The notes: generated from the sequence alone by a model not told the origin. A stretch of 64,000 bases of DNA from Siphonodentalium dalli (GCA_032622095.1 CP136063.1:7295814-7359813); one strand, 5' to 3'. Shown: positions 51,771 to 64,000, counted from the stretch's first letter. Program-made: numbers and translations.

Positions 51771-54510
51771 ATATTATCCTGATCAGGTAATCCTGTGTTG
51801 CTAATTTACGATAATATAATATTTAGTTTACCCTTGAATGTCAGCGGTACATATTGAATGATACTCCCGGGTCAATTCACAACTAACAATTCCTAGCGAC
51901 CAGGGACCAGCCGTTTTGGGTATATTATTAATTAAAATTGTTTATTAGTGGCCGTTTAAATAGTCTGCGGTCAACGGTTCCTATCCCGTGACACTTTTCT
52001 GGTCAATAAATCACTGTGAATACATTTTCAGCGACATATTCCAACCACTTTGGGTATATAATTAATTAGCTATTTACTGTAAAATCCCTTTAATTCGTGG
52101 GGGTCTGTTATTCGTTTATTTCGTGGTTTTGCTCAACCACGAATTCAACAACCAACGAAATAATTTACTCTTGCGTTGAATGAGCAAAATACCCATAAAA
52201 TATAAGAGATGGAAATGAGATCGGGCATTACGTCTGTTTTCGACATGTTGCAAAATGTATTAAGAAAAACACAGAAGAAGAGATGAAACGTAACTTTTTC
52301 AATACAATATTCACCGAATACGAAACTGATCTCGCTATGAACAATGATGGACAACATGTTTTTATCCAAGGTTTAAAAAAAAAATTAGCAAAAAAAATAC
52401 CCTGCCCTGCCCTGCCTGGAAAATTTTCCCAATGTTATCGGAAACAGAGAATTTTTTTGTTTTGGCCTTAATGTAAAATTTCAAAATATGCTTCGTCAGC
52501 ATCTGATAGATAAAATTTGTTCAAAGGATTCGGAAAATTAGATTTAAACATTATGGCTGGCAACCGGCCCAATTTAATAACATTTTGCATAGATAAAGGC
52601 CAGAAATAGGTTGGAATCAATTTATGGAGCAATCTGATTTCGCTATGATAGTTTGCATAACAGTGCTCAATGCACGGTATCTTTAAAGGGATATTGGTTT
52701 ACTAGTAACCACGTGCAGACTACACAATACAATAAATACCAACTTGGCCCAAGTGTGAAATGAAGCTGGTAGCTATTATGATAATGAATACCTTGGGGTC
52801 TAATTTCTCAATAGTACACAGATAATGTTATGTCATGCTGGCTGCAGCTGCTATTGTAGGACCTGTTGATGTGCATAAAATGATATCTGATCCACGAATT
52901 CATGTACCAACGAAAAAGCATTTTGATGACAGACCACGAAATTTGATGCCAACGAAATCAAAGCCAACCGCAGTAGCTAAATTAGTTACTATTGCCCTTT
53001 TAAGACATCTGATGTCATATATCCCATGACACTTCACGTTTGGTCGCTCATTTATAATCGGGCAGACAACGAACGAGCAAGCAAACAAACACACACAATT
53101 TAGTTGTAATAGTATCATCCTGGTAAACGAAAAGCACCAAATCATTATTGGTATTAAACGTCTTTCAACTCAGCGTCTAAACTGACAATAGTGAATGCAA
53201 TGGAGGGGATTGAAATATGCTATTGTCAACAGCTAGTCCGGAGACACATAGCTGTTTGTGGTACAACTGCTGTCAATATATTGTTGTGTAATGAATCTGT
53301 TACATTCGAATGACTCCTTTATTTCCATCAAGCCACATTCTTTCAACTTACTGATAACTAAATCGTCAGCCTTTTCACTTTGTTTTAACAACACGGCGTG
53401 GTTCGGTTGTGATGAACCCTTGGCCCAAACTCCATGCAGCGCCCTCTACGTTATCACTGCGATATAGCACTGCCACATGGTGGTACTTTGCGGACCGATA
53501 CATCTATTTTTATATATATATCGTCCGAACTATATTTAGTCACCTATTATCTTATTTTGGTCACCAAAAGTTTGCAATAATGGTAATTCTTTCGGTATTG
53601 ATAAGAACAATATGAACTGAGACATACATCGATAATTTTAATCATAAAACATAAGAACTAAGAACACGTAAGAAATCCTTACCAAATGTCCTTTTAGCAG
53701 TGATATCTCAGCGGAGCGATGGGAGATAACTCTGCCTGGAGTTTGCCCTAGGCCTGAATGACTTTGACTATAAACGATGTAAAATACCAAGCGGAAGGAA
53801 TTTACTACACATATGATATCAGATTAACGCCGATGCATGATGTATTATCACTATAGTTTGGGTACGTTTTACTAAACATATTGTACTAAACTGTCCAACA
53901 CCAGATAGGTGTTGGGCTAAAATCTTACCCAACGGGATTTAGAGCGGAGGTCTGTCGCACGCATGGTTCAATATGGTTTATTGAATCATCTGGATACAAT
54001 ATGTTGATCAAACAACCGAACAAACCCAGCATATCGTCATCACAGGGCGAACAGTTTAGGACAGTTTCGGTTTGGTGTGGGGGTTTCGATTTGGTGAGGG
54101 GCTTTCGGTTTGGTGAGGGGGTTTCGGTTTGTGGTTGGCATTTCGGTTCGGTTTGGGGGCTTCGGTTTGATGTGTGGGTGCCGACCAGGGTCCGCACTGG
54201 ACCTAAATTTATTTTTGCCAAATAATATGCCAAATGAAAATATTTTTTGCCAAATTCTATCAGAATTTGCCACATGCTATCCCTCATAGTTTCATTTGCT
54301 GCAACCTTCGTTGAGTTTCATGTTTCGACACTCACGGTTTGAACGTTTGAAATCGTTAGGAAAGCAGTTATTTAATAATTATACTTGCATCTATATTGTG
54401 GCTTAACACAACAATAAACCAATCACCGAACAATTAAACGGTAGAAGAGTTGCTTCATCAGAAGCTATGTAAACACCACATCACACTATATACTGATAAT
54501 CCCTCCACCC
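51771..54510. other. Intergenic sequence without recognised genes
   Basis: 'ttcgtggttttgctcaacc' with 'accaacgaaat' at about 52120-52165, and 'ccacgaattcatgtaccaac' at 52893, look like pieces of a dispersed repeat. 54060-54170 has a loose 22-bp 'ggtttggtgaggggctttc' minisatellite. Confidence 0.45.
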
Positions 54511-54515
54511 ATTAA

Positions 54516-54904
54516 CCCTTTACCCAACAGAACGGCCCTGTGCCAATGCATTCTCTTATATATGCGAGTCGATCATAGTTCGCCTCGCATATATAAGAGA
54601 ATGCATTGGCTTAACACATTAAAAATTATAAAATTGTTAAAGAATGTAAGAAAAAATGGTAAAAAGTGTTAAAAAATTTTTTTTAGGCCAATGCATTCTC
54701 TTATATATGCGAGGCGACCTATGGTCGACTCGCATATATAAGAGAATGCATTGGCACAGGGCATAACTGTAACTATCACAATGTGGTCAAGGAGCCGGTT
54801 CCAATGATATCCATATTTGTATGGTTCTATTGAGACAGACCGAAGATATTTTAGGCTGTTGAAGCTTTATTTGGCCGGTTTTGGCCGTTTTGTTGGGTAA
54901 AGGG
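54516..54904 (+). mobile_element. TTAA MITE with paired hairpins, copy 6
   Basis: Flanked by ttaa at 54512-54515 and 54905-54908. Same orientation as copies 1, 2 and 4. Hairpins at 54541-54609 and 54687-54755. The first loop has small changes ('gatcatagttcgc'). Confidence 0.95.
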
Positions 54905-55219
54905 TTAATTAATTAATGCTATCATATTAACTGCATCTTAATGGAGGTGATAATTTTTCCGAAACCATATAAAACACCACTAATATAGTTATATTGTAAT
55001 GTTGTTGTTGTTGTATCATTTATTTTCGTGACATATGCATGATTACAAATTATACAAATAGTATACATCAATAACAATTCGCACCCGGCCCGAAGTACCT
55101 ATATGTCACGTCAAAATGTTTATAAACCGCATGTCACGGTCGAGCTGTTGATCATCTCGGGAATAAAATATAAAATATATATATGTGTGTTATGTAATCA
55201 TTTCAGAAATATTTAATAT

Positions 55220-55570
55220 ATTTTTTTTTTTTAAGTTTCATTCTGATTTTTTTGTATTAAAAGTCTTTTCTTTTATTGAGGGCAGCGTCAATGTATTTTG
55301 CTAATTTTCGGGGGTGGGTGTTAACAATTTCGGTCAGTGCTGTATCAACTAAATTGTGTTCTATAAGATCTGATATTCTTTCGTGTATCGACACTAAAAG
55401 TGTATTTCTAAGTTCTTTATAGAATGAACATATCAAGAGAAGATGTTTTTCATCTTCATCTTTGTTCAAGTTGCACATGAGACAGGTGCGTTCTCCGACT
55501 TTTTCATTCCGGAATCGACCGGAATTCTTAATGGAAGAATAGCACACACTGTATTTTGTCACTGTTGGTT
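55220..55570 (-). pseudogene. LINE 3'-terminal fragment
   Basis: Minus-strand translation 55562-55257 reads 'RTCLMCNLNKDEDEKHLLLICSF' in two parts: 'CLMCNLNKDEDEKHLLLIC', a C-x2-C-x(n)-H-x4-C knuckle typical of the end of LINE RT ORFs, and then 'YKELRNTLLVSIHERISD'. The RT core is missing. The poly-T run at 55222-55231 on the plus strand corresponds to an A-rich 3' tail. Confidence 0.75.
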
Positions 55571-55599
55571 TAACAATATGATACCGTTGGTTTGCCTAC

Positions 55600-56030
55600 G
55601 GTATTATACCGTTGCTAGTTTTGACGGCCAAGTACCGTTGCACAAACACGAGGTATGGATAGGATCACCTCCCTTGTGAGATTCGCAATGCATCTCGGGT
55701 AAATTCGCCATTAATTGATGTATCAGTGTCTGATTCCGTCATTCGCGGGAGATTTGTTTTATAATTTAGTAGGCCTACTTTTTAATATGTTTCAACAGCT
55801 TGGGACAGGTTCCAAGCCGTTTAAATAGCACTAACGGTCTACCGAACGGGCTAAAGAAAGTGTAAACAAGCCCTATTTAACCACTTGCGATGTTTTAATT
55901 GCGACCGCGAAAATAGGTCACCTAGTAAAATTGGTTTGCACTGCAGTCATTCACTCTATAAGTATTAGTTATAACGGATCACTTTTCACATTTTCGCTAA
56001 TTTCTCTACTAATAAACGAATCAAAGTAAT
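55600..56030. other. Intergenic sequence without recognised genes
   Basis: Nothing identified. Confidence 0.35.
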
Positions 56031-56074
56031 TATTTTTGTTGGATCTTCTAGTCAGCTATATTACTACTTTGTAC

Positions 56075-56250
56075 CGTTTATTCCAACAGTACAATGTATC
56101 GACGGTGTACTGTTATTTCAACAGTATCCTACCGTGTATTCCAACAGTACAATGTATCAACGGTATACTGTTATTTCAACAGTATCCTACCGTTTACTTC
56201 AACAGTACAATGTATCAACGGTATACTGTTATTTCGACAGGGATTGTACT
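56075..56250. repeat. ~65-bp tandem repeat, about three copies
   Basis: Phrases 'aacagtacaatgtatcaacg' and 'gtatactgttatttcaacag' with 'tatcctaccgt' recur at about 65 bp. The unit holds an inner imperfect palindrome around 'cggtatactg'. Confidence 0.85.
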
Positions 56251-56329
56251 GGCAACTAAGTTGACGGTGCATTACCGTAGTTATAACATTATTAAATTTT
56301 ACAGTGCATCTAAATTGTGCTAATATCGA

Positions 56330-56586
56330 GCACATAAATAAATAAATGATAAAATATATATAGAATGTACGAAAATAAGCGAAAATGATAAACATTGTTA
56401 TAGAATGTAAGAAACAATTATAAGAATGTAAGAAAGAAAAAAAAATGATAAAAAAAAAATAAAGAATAAAATGAAACATGATACAAACATGATACAAATT
56501 GTTAAAGAATGTTAGAAATATTGATACAAAAAATGTTAGAATATTTAATGTTGTGCCAGCGCAGCTCCCGTCGTGAAAGGGTTAGC
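56330..56586. mobile_element. Remnant of the older foldback family
   Basis: AT-rich 'gaatgtaagaaa' phrases end in 'cgcagctcccgtcgtgaaag' and 'ggtta'. This is the inverted counterpart of the element end at 34694-34730. Confidence 0.5.
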
Positions 56587-56589
56587 AAA

Positions 56590-57520
56590 TATTCGTCACA
56601 CATTTGTCTTACTGGGCTGAAATGCTTGCGGCTGCCGAATTTGTTCTGTTACTCTCCCATGGTCAAATGGTCCTGCTAATGTGCCATAATGCTGATGGTC
56701 CTGCTAAATTGCTATGATATTGTGAGGGCAAACTGATGTGTTCTGTACCGTTATTTTTCTCGCTGTTCGTATAATCTGAACATATCCAGGAGAAGCCAGG
56801 ATGTGTATCAAACATCGAAAAACATATATTTTTTCGAAATATTTATAATACTGGTTGTACTAGTTGTTTCAAATCGACTAAAATGAAGATGGCTATTCGC
56901 GTTGTTTGGCTTGTTGTCAACTCGCTCGGATTAGCCAAATGAGGCGAAAATGACCACTTCAGAAAAAAATAACGGTAGTTGTTCGTATTAAACGGCATCA
57001 GTTTGCCCTACCAGCATCATACCAATTCACCGGGTCCCCCAACATCATAACAATTTAGCAGGACCACTTGACCAGGAGTGTTCAATGTCAAGTCAAAACA
57101 CATTGAACTCAACACTAAATGTAGGCCTTTAGAGCAGTCAGTTCTTTATTTATAAATCGTCCGCGTTGTGAAGAGAGTAACAGCACATTGTGTACATTGT
57201 TCAAATAAATCGATCGCCGATCACTATGCACGCGTGTGTAAAGCCGGTTCGTTTCGCGCACACCGATAGTAAATAATATTGCCCGGAGTCCTGTTTACCG
57301 CGGACTGAAGTACATAATGTGACAAATATAAAGTAAATACAAACCGCCTCACGAGGATGACATGACGGATTTTTAAGTGACATGGGGATGGATTGATATA
57401 GTGATAACCGTGAGGCCAGTGAGTGTGTGGTAATCACGAGGGCGCAATCTCTGTTTAATTCTGACATTGAGTCGAGTGATATTCCGACAACAGTACGTAA
57501 GTACCAGCGCTAGCGTCGAG
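56590..57520. other. Intergenic sequence without recognised genes
   Basis: Nothing identified beyond short open frames. Confidence 0.35.
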
Positions 57521-57527
57521 TGTGTTG

Positions 57528-58065
57528 TCAGATTCGGGAGGGCCCCGTCGCTTAATCCCGCGAGGTTCACCGCGGATTCGGGAGGGCCCCGCAGCTTAAT
57601 CCGGCGAGGTTCACCGCGGATTCCGGAGATCTTCGTTAGATATTCGGGAAGCCCCCGTAGCTTAATCCGGCGAGGTTCACCGCGGATTCCGGAGATCTTC
57701 GTTAGATATTCGGGAGGCCCCCGTAGCTTAATCCGGCGAGGTTCACCGCGGATATCGGAGATCTTCGTGAGATATTCGGGAGGGGCCCCGTCGCTTAATC
57801 CGGCGAGGTTCACCGCGGATTCCGGAGATCTTCGTGAGATATTCGGGAGGGGCCCCGTCGCTTAATCCGCCGAGGTTCACCGCGGATATCGGAGATCTTC
57901 GTTAGATATTCGAGAGGCCCCGTCGCTTAATCCGGCGAGGTTCACTGCGGATATCGGAGAACTTCGTGAGATATTCGGGAGATCTTCGTGAGGTATTCGG
58001 GTGGTCTCCGTGAGAGATTCCGATGATCTTCGTGAGGTATTCGGGTGGTCTCCGTGACCTGATCG
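57528..58065. repeat. GC-rich ~62-bp minisatellite, about 8 copies
   Basis: The unit contains 'cttaatccggcgaggttcac', 'cgcggattccggagatcttc' and 'gttagatattcgggagg'. The last units (57965-58060) shorten to 'gatcttcgtgaggtattcgg'. Arginine/proline-rich open frames on both strands are by-products. Confidence 0.95.
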
Positions 58066-58317
58066 GGTAATCGATTTATTTAAGAAATGAATGCAGCGGG
58101 TGTGTGTCTTATTGTGAGATAGGGCGCTGTGGTCGTTGGGTGATATTGTGTGCCCCAACAAACCACAGCGCCGTATACCCCCAATACGCACATACCCACT
58201 ACATTCATTTCTTATATTGATGTCGATTTTGGATGATTTATTTCCATCATCAAGCTGAATTTATTCGTATTTATTTCCACAAAATATGTCGAAAACGTGA
58301 GACAAGCCGACGCAGCA

Positions 58318-58690
58318 AATTAAAGTGATGTTAAACACTCTGGAATGGTGATCAAATAGAAATCGAGAATAATCTTGCTAAAATTAGTTATTGTATACAC
58401 ATATTATATCCAAATTGACACGACAAACCATTATTCTTATATATTAATTAAATGTAGCGACTCTCAATAGTGAACTCGTTAACGTTAGTTTATCGCCTGT
58501 AGTTGTGTCCCGAATCGAGAAGAAAATATTAACAATGGAGAGTAGTTCAGACGATATTTTCTATGGATTGGTACGGTCGATTTGCTTGAGATTTTCGGTG
58601 ATGTTTGTAGAATGCTACATTCCACCAGTTGGGACAGTGTCTGAATACTAACTCATCAGTTTTACGCACCCGAATAAGTCCATAATATGT
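58318..58690. repeat. Dispersed element, copy B
   Basis: Diverged copy of 26336-26700, same orientation, with one instead of four tandem units at its left end. Shared phrases include 'gtgtcccgaatc', 'tagttcagacgat' and 'gtagaatgctacattc'. Confidence 0.8.
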
Positions 58691-59024
58691 CTTTAAGTCA
58701 GCCATAGCTTCCAAGCAGTTAGCTATGGTTAAGCGATCGATATGAATAACTGACCTCAGATTCAATTCGGCCGAACAGTTAAATGCATTCCCAATTAATC
58801 TGCTGACCGCTTTTATTAATAAGGTCAACATTTCCTGACGTCACCCAACTGGTTGTTGACCAATCATTGAATTATTAGGGTTATCGTCGTTTAAGTCGCT
58901 AGTTTCTGTTTCATACACATGTACTTAATTAAGCCGGGGAATGACCCACTGCAGATAGAAACAACCGACATCAAACTGACACACTTGCCCAGATACACGA
59001 GTTGGGTGAACCGCCCTCCGCGTG

Positions 59025-59115
59025 GATCACAGGTCAGATTCGAACCTGCTTCTCGATTGTTGGACGGATTGCATTGTCATACTTCGCCATGCACCTTATC
59101 AACTGAGCCACCTGT
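59025..59115 (-). mobile_element. tRNA-like SINE head or tRNA pseudogene
   Basis: On the minus strand 'gtggctcagttgataagg' resembles an A box. About 63 nt later 'aggttcgaatctgacctg' matches a B box (GGTTCGANTC type) with a T-arm stem. The spacing is too long for a normal short-variable-arm tRNA, and no clear acceptor stem was seen. A tRNA-derived SINE is more likely than a functional gene. Confidence 0.55.
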
Positions 59116-59159
59116 ATTCCGGGTAATCGGACGAGCTTGGCCGATTTGACACATTGCAA

Positions 59160-60560
59160 ACTGTTGTGCCCCTTTAACTAATGTGTTTCTGATGAATTGT
59201 CCAGATCGCTACTGAATACACAAAGCATATTAAAGTAGGCACCAACCGGCCAACCAAATACCAAATAGTATGTGTGAAATTGTAAATACGACATCATAAT
59301 ATGTCCATATTGCACTTATCATTCGGAAGCAGCGGGAAGACGGCCAGCTAGATCATCCTGCTCCTGTATAATAATATACTTTTGTTTAATATGTTGTTAA
59401 TGTATTGTATATTACTGTGCAAATACAGATCTATCTGTCTTCAGACTTGAGCTGTTGCTGGTATCGGTATATTTGGTTTATATGGTTAAAGTTAATTACG
59501 CCACTCGTAATTGTTTGCTTTTTGTATATTGAATATCATTGAATATTTATAGTATGCTAGACAGGGGCAGATCGCCTGCATCGTGTGTGATTAACGTACC
59601 CGATCGACAGGGGCAGGTCGCCTGCATCGTGTGTTATTGCCGCCGATCGATATGGATTTGCATATTGATGAGCCCGACGAATTCGATTTGATGTTTGAAC
59701 ATATTTATTGATTGTGCCCCACATACTTATGCATGCAATATTTTTACAAAACGCATAATTGTATACACAATGACTTGGGTGCACAGGGGACCGGAGCTCA
59801 AGTTAACATACTCCCCTGGCGTTAAGATTTTGATGAATTAAAATAGATGGAATTTTATGAGAGTTTTTGGTTTGTTTTTTGAATTTTTGAATTTCGGTGT
59901 CTCATGTGACCGGATGTGACACATATATAGTTACACCGGCTCTAAAACCAGGCAAGTTGTTATTGTGGCTATGCTAGTGGGCGGAGTCTGACATCGATCC
60001 GACTTGATATAAGGCATTTTCACATTTGCGGACGCATTGGGGTGAATTAGAAGATTACTCGATCTGTTCGACCATCCCGGGCGCTTCGGGCCCAACAACT
60101 CTCCCCTCTGCGGACGCACCGCGGGCGATACAATACGGTGACGTTTGAGGTCGAGCTCCATAACCATTCAATTGATTCTCTCTCACCGCGTGGTCGCTGT
60201 TCGTGTCTCGGGGGTGGCCAATATCAACGGCTTAGTAATATACATAGTTATAGCCATTAAAAACATTAATGCTTTACTTTGCATAACAAATGGTTCGATG
60301 TCGGTTTGAATTACAGTAAATCTGCATAGCATCATCATAACAAAGATACTTAATTACGGATATTCTTTACAAACTATAAATACTTAATTGTTCACCGAAT
60401 GCGCCTATCGAGCACATACAATTAATACAAATCTTATGAACTTAAACAAATATTCTATAAACGTTTTTTTCCGAAGAAATGTAAAGTGACTAAATAACGG
60501 AGATGTTCAGAACTGAACATATAAATACAAAATATAGTTCAGTCCCCTCTCTACGCTATC
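59160..60560. other. Intergenic sequence with one short duplication
   Basis: 59562-59640 has two copies of 'gacaggggcagatcgcctgc' plus 'atcgtgtg', 42 bp apart. Nothing else recognised. Confidence 0.45.
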
Positions 60561-60764
60561 AGAGCACTTACAGGTGGATTATCTCTTTGTAAACATGTAT
60601 TATCAGGCAATACGCACAAGCTTGACTACCAAGAGATATCTTATCGGGGTCCACGATATGATGGCTCTTGGTATACAATCGCGACCACGGGAGGCACGTG
60701 ATGTTCGATTGAATATCAGAATGTTGGGTATCATATAATACCATATCCCATAATATGTCAAATA

Positions 60765-61015
60765 TAGCGAAATATCGAAATATAAAATAAAACGAAAAAG
60801 CGAAATAGGAAAATACATCGAAAATCGAAATAGGAAAATACAGCGAAATAGCGAAATAGCGAAATAGAACGAAAACTCGAAATAGGAACATACAGCGAAA
60901 TAGCGAAATAGGGAGAAATATAGAACGAAATATATAAATATGAAATTATTTTTATAAACGAAATAACGGAGATATTTGAAAAGGTGTCTTTGACGAAATA
61001 ACGGACATATTTGGA
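60765..61015. repeat. 'gcgaaatagcgaaata' simple repeat
   Basis: Degenerate 8-9-bp repetition of 'cgaaatag'. The phenylalanine-rich minus-strand frames come from it. Confidence 0.9.
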
Positions 61016-61159
61016 GAAGTGTTTTAAAGAGCGTATCCCAAACCTCCCCCAAACCCACCCACCCACACTCGATTTCATACAGACAAAACTAGAATGTATA
61101 TTCCAATGTATATAAATGTATACTGCTCAATGAAATTACTGTTGTTATTGTTAAGTATA

Positions 61160-61225
61160 ATGTGCATGATACCCCACCCTTCCCCTGATACCCCACCCTT
61201 CCCCTGATACACCCACCCTTCCAAT
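61160..61225. repeat. 21-bp tandem repeat, three copies
   Basis: 'gataccccacccttcccct' repeated about three times. Confidence 0.9.
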
Positions 61226-61639
61226 CGTAGCAGGTTTTGTCAGGGTATTTTGCGATCGATATTACTCTTAATTTAATTATGATTTTAATGCGTTTTTAAT
61301 TTGTTCTATACATAGCCTAAGGTAGTATGCATCAGGTCTGTGCATAATATGGCTTGAATCTGCCAGTTCGTTCTATATATTTCTGAATGTTAGCGAATAT
61401 CTCAATATGTTTGGATAAGGGAACTGATTTTGAACTTTCTAAGAGGGTTTTTTTTATCCAAATTATTAAGGTTGCTGAGACATGTATCTCTCTCGGCTTC
61501 ATCTACTGTTTGTTCAGTTTAGCAAAATATCACGAACATGACAACTTTAAAGCAAATCACGGTAACATTGCTTAACGAAATCATTCAGTATAGAAATGTA
61601 TCGGGAACCACAGCATTATAACACATCAGCAGGACCACT

Positions 61640-62060
61640 TGACTTGTGGTGTATATATCCCATAGGGATCCCCAAACACATTGCAGAATGCACTGCTTAT
61701 TGTCGTCTGCTCAACGTTATGCGGCGGTCGTTGCAGGTTAACCGGGTGAATGTATATATCCCATGGGGATCCCCAAACAAACCGTAGAATATACTGTTGA
61801 GTGTGGTCTATTCAGCGTTAAGCGGGGCTCACTGCAGGTTAACCAGGGCAAGTTAACCCACAGGGAACCTCGAATATATAAGAGAATGCATTGGCCTAAC
61901 AATATTTACCTTACTCCCATAGGGATCCTCGCATATGTAAGCGGATACATTGGCTTAACACTATATGCCTTACTCCCATAGGAGCCTCGCATATGTAGGA
62001 GAATACGTTGACTTAACAATATATACCTTACTCCCATAGGGAGCTTCGCATATATTAGCA
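61640..62060. repeat. Degenerate tandem repeat related to foldback hairpin arms
   Basis: Units combine 'accttactcccatagggatc' with 'ctcgcatatgtaag' and 'gaatgcattggc'. The last part is the hairpin-arm sequence of the TTAA MITE family. 'atatcccatagggatcccca' with 'aaca' occurs twice (about 61655 and 61757). Confidence 0.75.
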
Positions 62061-62139
62061 TCCTAGTATCACGCGAAGGAAATAAGCACTTAGCAATGGG
62101 AGATAACTCTACTTAGCTGTCCGACGAACAGTCCACCTT

Positions 62140-62500
62140 ACGTTTCTGGTCTGGCTACATAGACCCCCGACCACTTCTCACATTGAGTTGTCTGTCGAGG
62201 ATCGGTCTCGGTGGAATGACACTAACATATTCCATAGACTATGTCCGCTGTGCACTAAAATACATATCGGAGATGAACTGCACTATTTATTAAAATGTGA
62301 ATGTTGCTGTGATGCCAGACATCGCTTCTTACCTAGCAAATATACCAGCATAGAACATGCAACTATTGATATGTTATTACATTCTGAATTTGGAAGATGT
62401 GGATTGCCTGCGCAGACTATGTCCATTCATCCGACTGATAGACCTTAAGTTAAATGATATTGAATAATATGCAGTTTGTTGCTGTTGTTGTTGTTGTTGT
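62140..62500 (+). pseudogene. LINE 3'-terminal fragment with (GTT)n tail
   Basis: Translation 62188-62448 contains 'CPLCTKIHIGDELHYLLKC', a C-x2-C-x(n)-H-x4-C knuckle, then 'RHRFLPSKYTSIEHATI' and a stop. A (GTT)n run at 62477-62508 follows, as LINE 3' tails often do. The RT core is absent. Confidence 0.75.
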
Positions 62501-62509
62501 TGTTGTTGA

Positions 62510-62660
62510 AGATAATGATGATAATGATTCTAACGATTGTGACGATGAGTAGACGAAGACGATAACCTGATGACAACGAAGACGGTGACGAGGTTACGGT
62601 GATGATGTCTGGACGACGAGGACGACTATTGTTGATAACGATGACGATGATGGGAAGTTC
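62510..62660. repeat. Impure GAT/GAC-rich simple sequence
   Basis: Cryptic trinucleotide repetition such as 'gatgatgtctggacgacgag'. Confidence 0.8.
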
Positions 62661-62934
62661 GTGTATATATTGTGCATATACTGTAATATCCTCAATCTTT
62701 TGTATATATCTTCTACTTGTATCTCAATAGTTTTTTGATCAGAGAATAAACGTATTAGGTGTCACTCAACTGTTGACTGCCAGCATCAACATACATTGGG
62801 TTAATGCATTTAAATTTGGACTCGAGTATTTATACACATTTGTTCTAAGAGTGTGGGAAATTTGTTGTATTTAGACCAACAGTAGCATATGTGACCCGAC
62901 ATATCAAATCCAGTCGTAAGTCGGGATTTTTTTT

Positions 62935-63279
62935 ACCCTGTGCCAATGCATTATCTTATATATGCGAGTCGACCATAGGTCGCCTCGCAATGCATTTGCC
63001 TAACAATTTTTACAATTTCATACAATTTTTAGGACATAAAATAAAAAAAACATCCATTACCCTGCAGGGAGCCCCACACATATATAGAAGAATATAGAAG
63101 AGTGTCGTCTTCTCATGTTTGTCTGGGGCTCTGTATGGGTGAAATTATAAAATTGTTAAAGAATACAAGAAAAAAATATTAAAATTGTAAAAAATTGTTA
63201 GGCCAATGCATTCTCTTATATATGCGAGGCGACCTATGGTCGACTCGCATATATAAGAGAATGCATTGGCACAGGGTTT
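62935..63279. mobile_element. Stand-alone paired-hairpin element
   Basis: Starts 'ccctgtgccaatgcatt' and ends 'aatgcattggcacaggg', a terminal inverted repeat. The two hairpins match those inside the TTAA MITEs. The first is shortened ('gcctcgcaatgcatttgcc'), and the spacer differs. The CCCTTTACCC...TTAA outer part is absent, so the hairpin module exists on its own. Confidence 0.85.
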
Positions 63280-63324
63280 TCACAAAATCAAAATCAAACT
63301 TGCACATCAAAAACATGAAGGACA

Positions 63325-64000
63325 CTATAATAGTAGCTATAATAATAGTACCTATAATAATAGTAGCTATAGTAATGACACTATAATAGTACCTATAATA
63401 ATAGTAGATATAATAATAGTAGCTATAATAATAGTAGCTATAAATAATAGTAGCTATAATAATGGTAGCTATAATAATTGTAGCTATAATAATAGTAGAT
63501 ATAATAATAGTAGCTATAATAATAGTAGCTATAATAATAGTAGCTATAATGAAGACAATATAGTAGTAGCTGTAATAATAGTAGCTATAATAACGACACT
63601 ATAGTAGTAGCTATAATAATAGTAGCTATAATAATGACACTATAATAGTAGCTATAATAATAGTAGCTATAGTAATGACACTATAATAGTAGTTATAATA
63701 ATAGAAGCTATAGTAATGACACTATAATAGTAGCTATAATAATAGTAGCTATAGTAATGACACTATAATAGTAGCTATAATAATAGTTGCTATATTAATG
63801 ACACCATAATAGTAGCTATAATAATAGTATCTATTATAATGACACTATATTAGTAGCTATAATAATATTAGCTATAGTAATGACACTATACTAGTAGCTA
63901 TAATAATAGTTGCTATATTAATGACACTATAATAGTAGCTATAATACTAGTATCTATTATAATGACACTATATTAGTAGCTATAATAGTAGCTATAGTAA
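63325..64000. repeat. 'tagtagctataataa' minisatellite running off the window
   Basis: 15-bp units with a longer periodic variant carrying 'tgacactataatagtagc' about every 48 bp in the right half. The array continues past the right edge. Confidence 0.95.

Noticed and set aside
57373-57865. Arg/Pro-rich frames on both strands
   Set aside because: Produced by the ~62-bp GC-rich minisatellite.

Overview
This is non-coding-rich animal (metazoan) nuclear DNA. GT-AG introns with consistent phases, 3'-truncated LINE fragments, TTAA-flanked MITEs and very abundant minisatellites rule out a prokaryote. The cysteine-, threonine- and membrane-rich gene structure and a dispersed repeat at about 46.6-47.2 kb (recurrent phrases such as 'ggagttatgccccttatt') look like a marine invertebrate, possibly a mollusc. 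The species cannot be fixed from the sequence.

Layout. 1-5.3 kb: a GC-rich minisatellite of about 95-bp units with higher-order repeats. 5.4-9.8 kb: dispersed repeats and a decayed LINE. 9.9-35.9 kb: one plus-strand gene that I rebuilt exon by exon. It has twelve exons and 526 codons before the stop, with matching phases at every junction. It encodes a threonine-rich stalk, a DOMON domain, a cytochrome b561 transmembrane core with the four expected histidines, and a final hydrophobic C-terminal segment. This is the layout of ferric-chelate reductase 1-like (FRRS1/SDR2) proteins. The 5' end, probably including a reeler domain, lies left of the window or was not recognised. 36-64 kb: mostly repeats, including TTAA-flanked MITEs, paired foldback modules, LINE ends, a tRNA-like SINE and microsatellites. 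A class A GPCR fragment lies on the minus strand near 41.3 kb.

Main observation. The introns of the b561 gene are filled with minisatellites that are not random. At least six arrays are copies of the gene's own exon-intron boundaries. Four are exon tail plus 5' splice site (exons 4, 8, 9, 10) and two are 3' splice site plus exon head (exons 6 and 12). Exon 2 and the donor side of exon 6 carry weaker duplications. The exon 12 array offers six consecutive acceptors at an exact 71-bp period, and each opens a short in-frame hydrophobic tail with its own stop. The exon 10 array is a 93-bp unit open in frame. The exon 4, 6 and 9 copies would instead introduce stops. The gene therefore sits among many decoy or alternative splice sites made from itself.

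Second observation. A TTAA-flanked MITE of about 390-460 bp occurs six times in both orientations. Each copy carries two long hairpins that are inverted copies of each other, and the hairpin pair also occurs alone elsewhere in the window.
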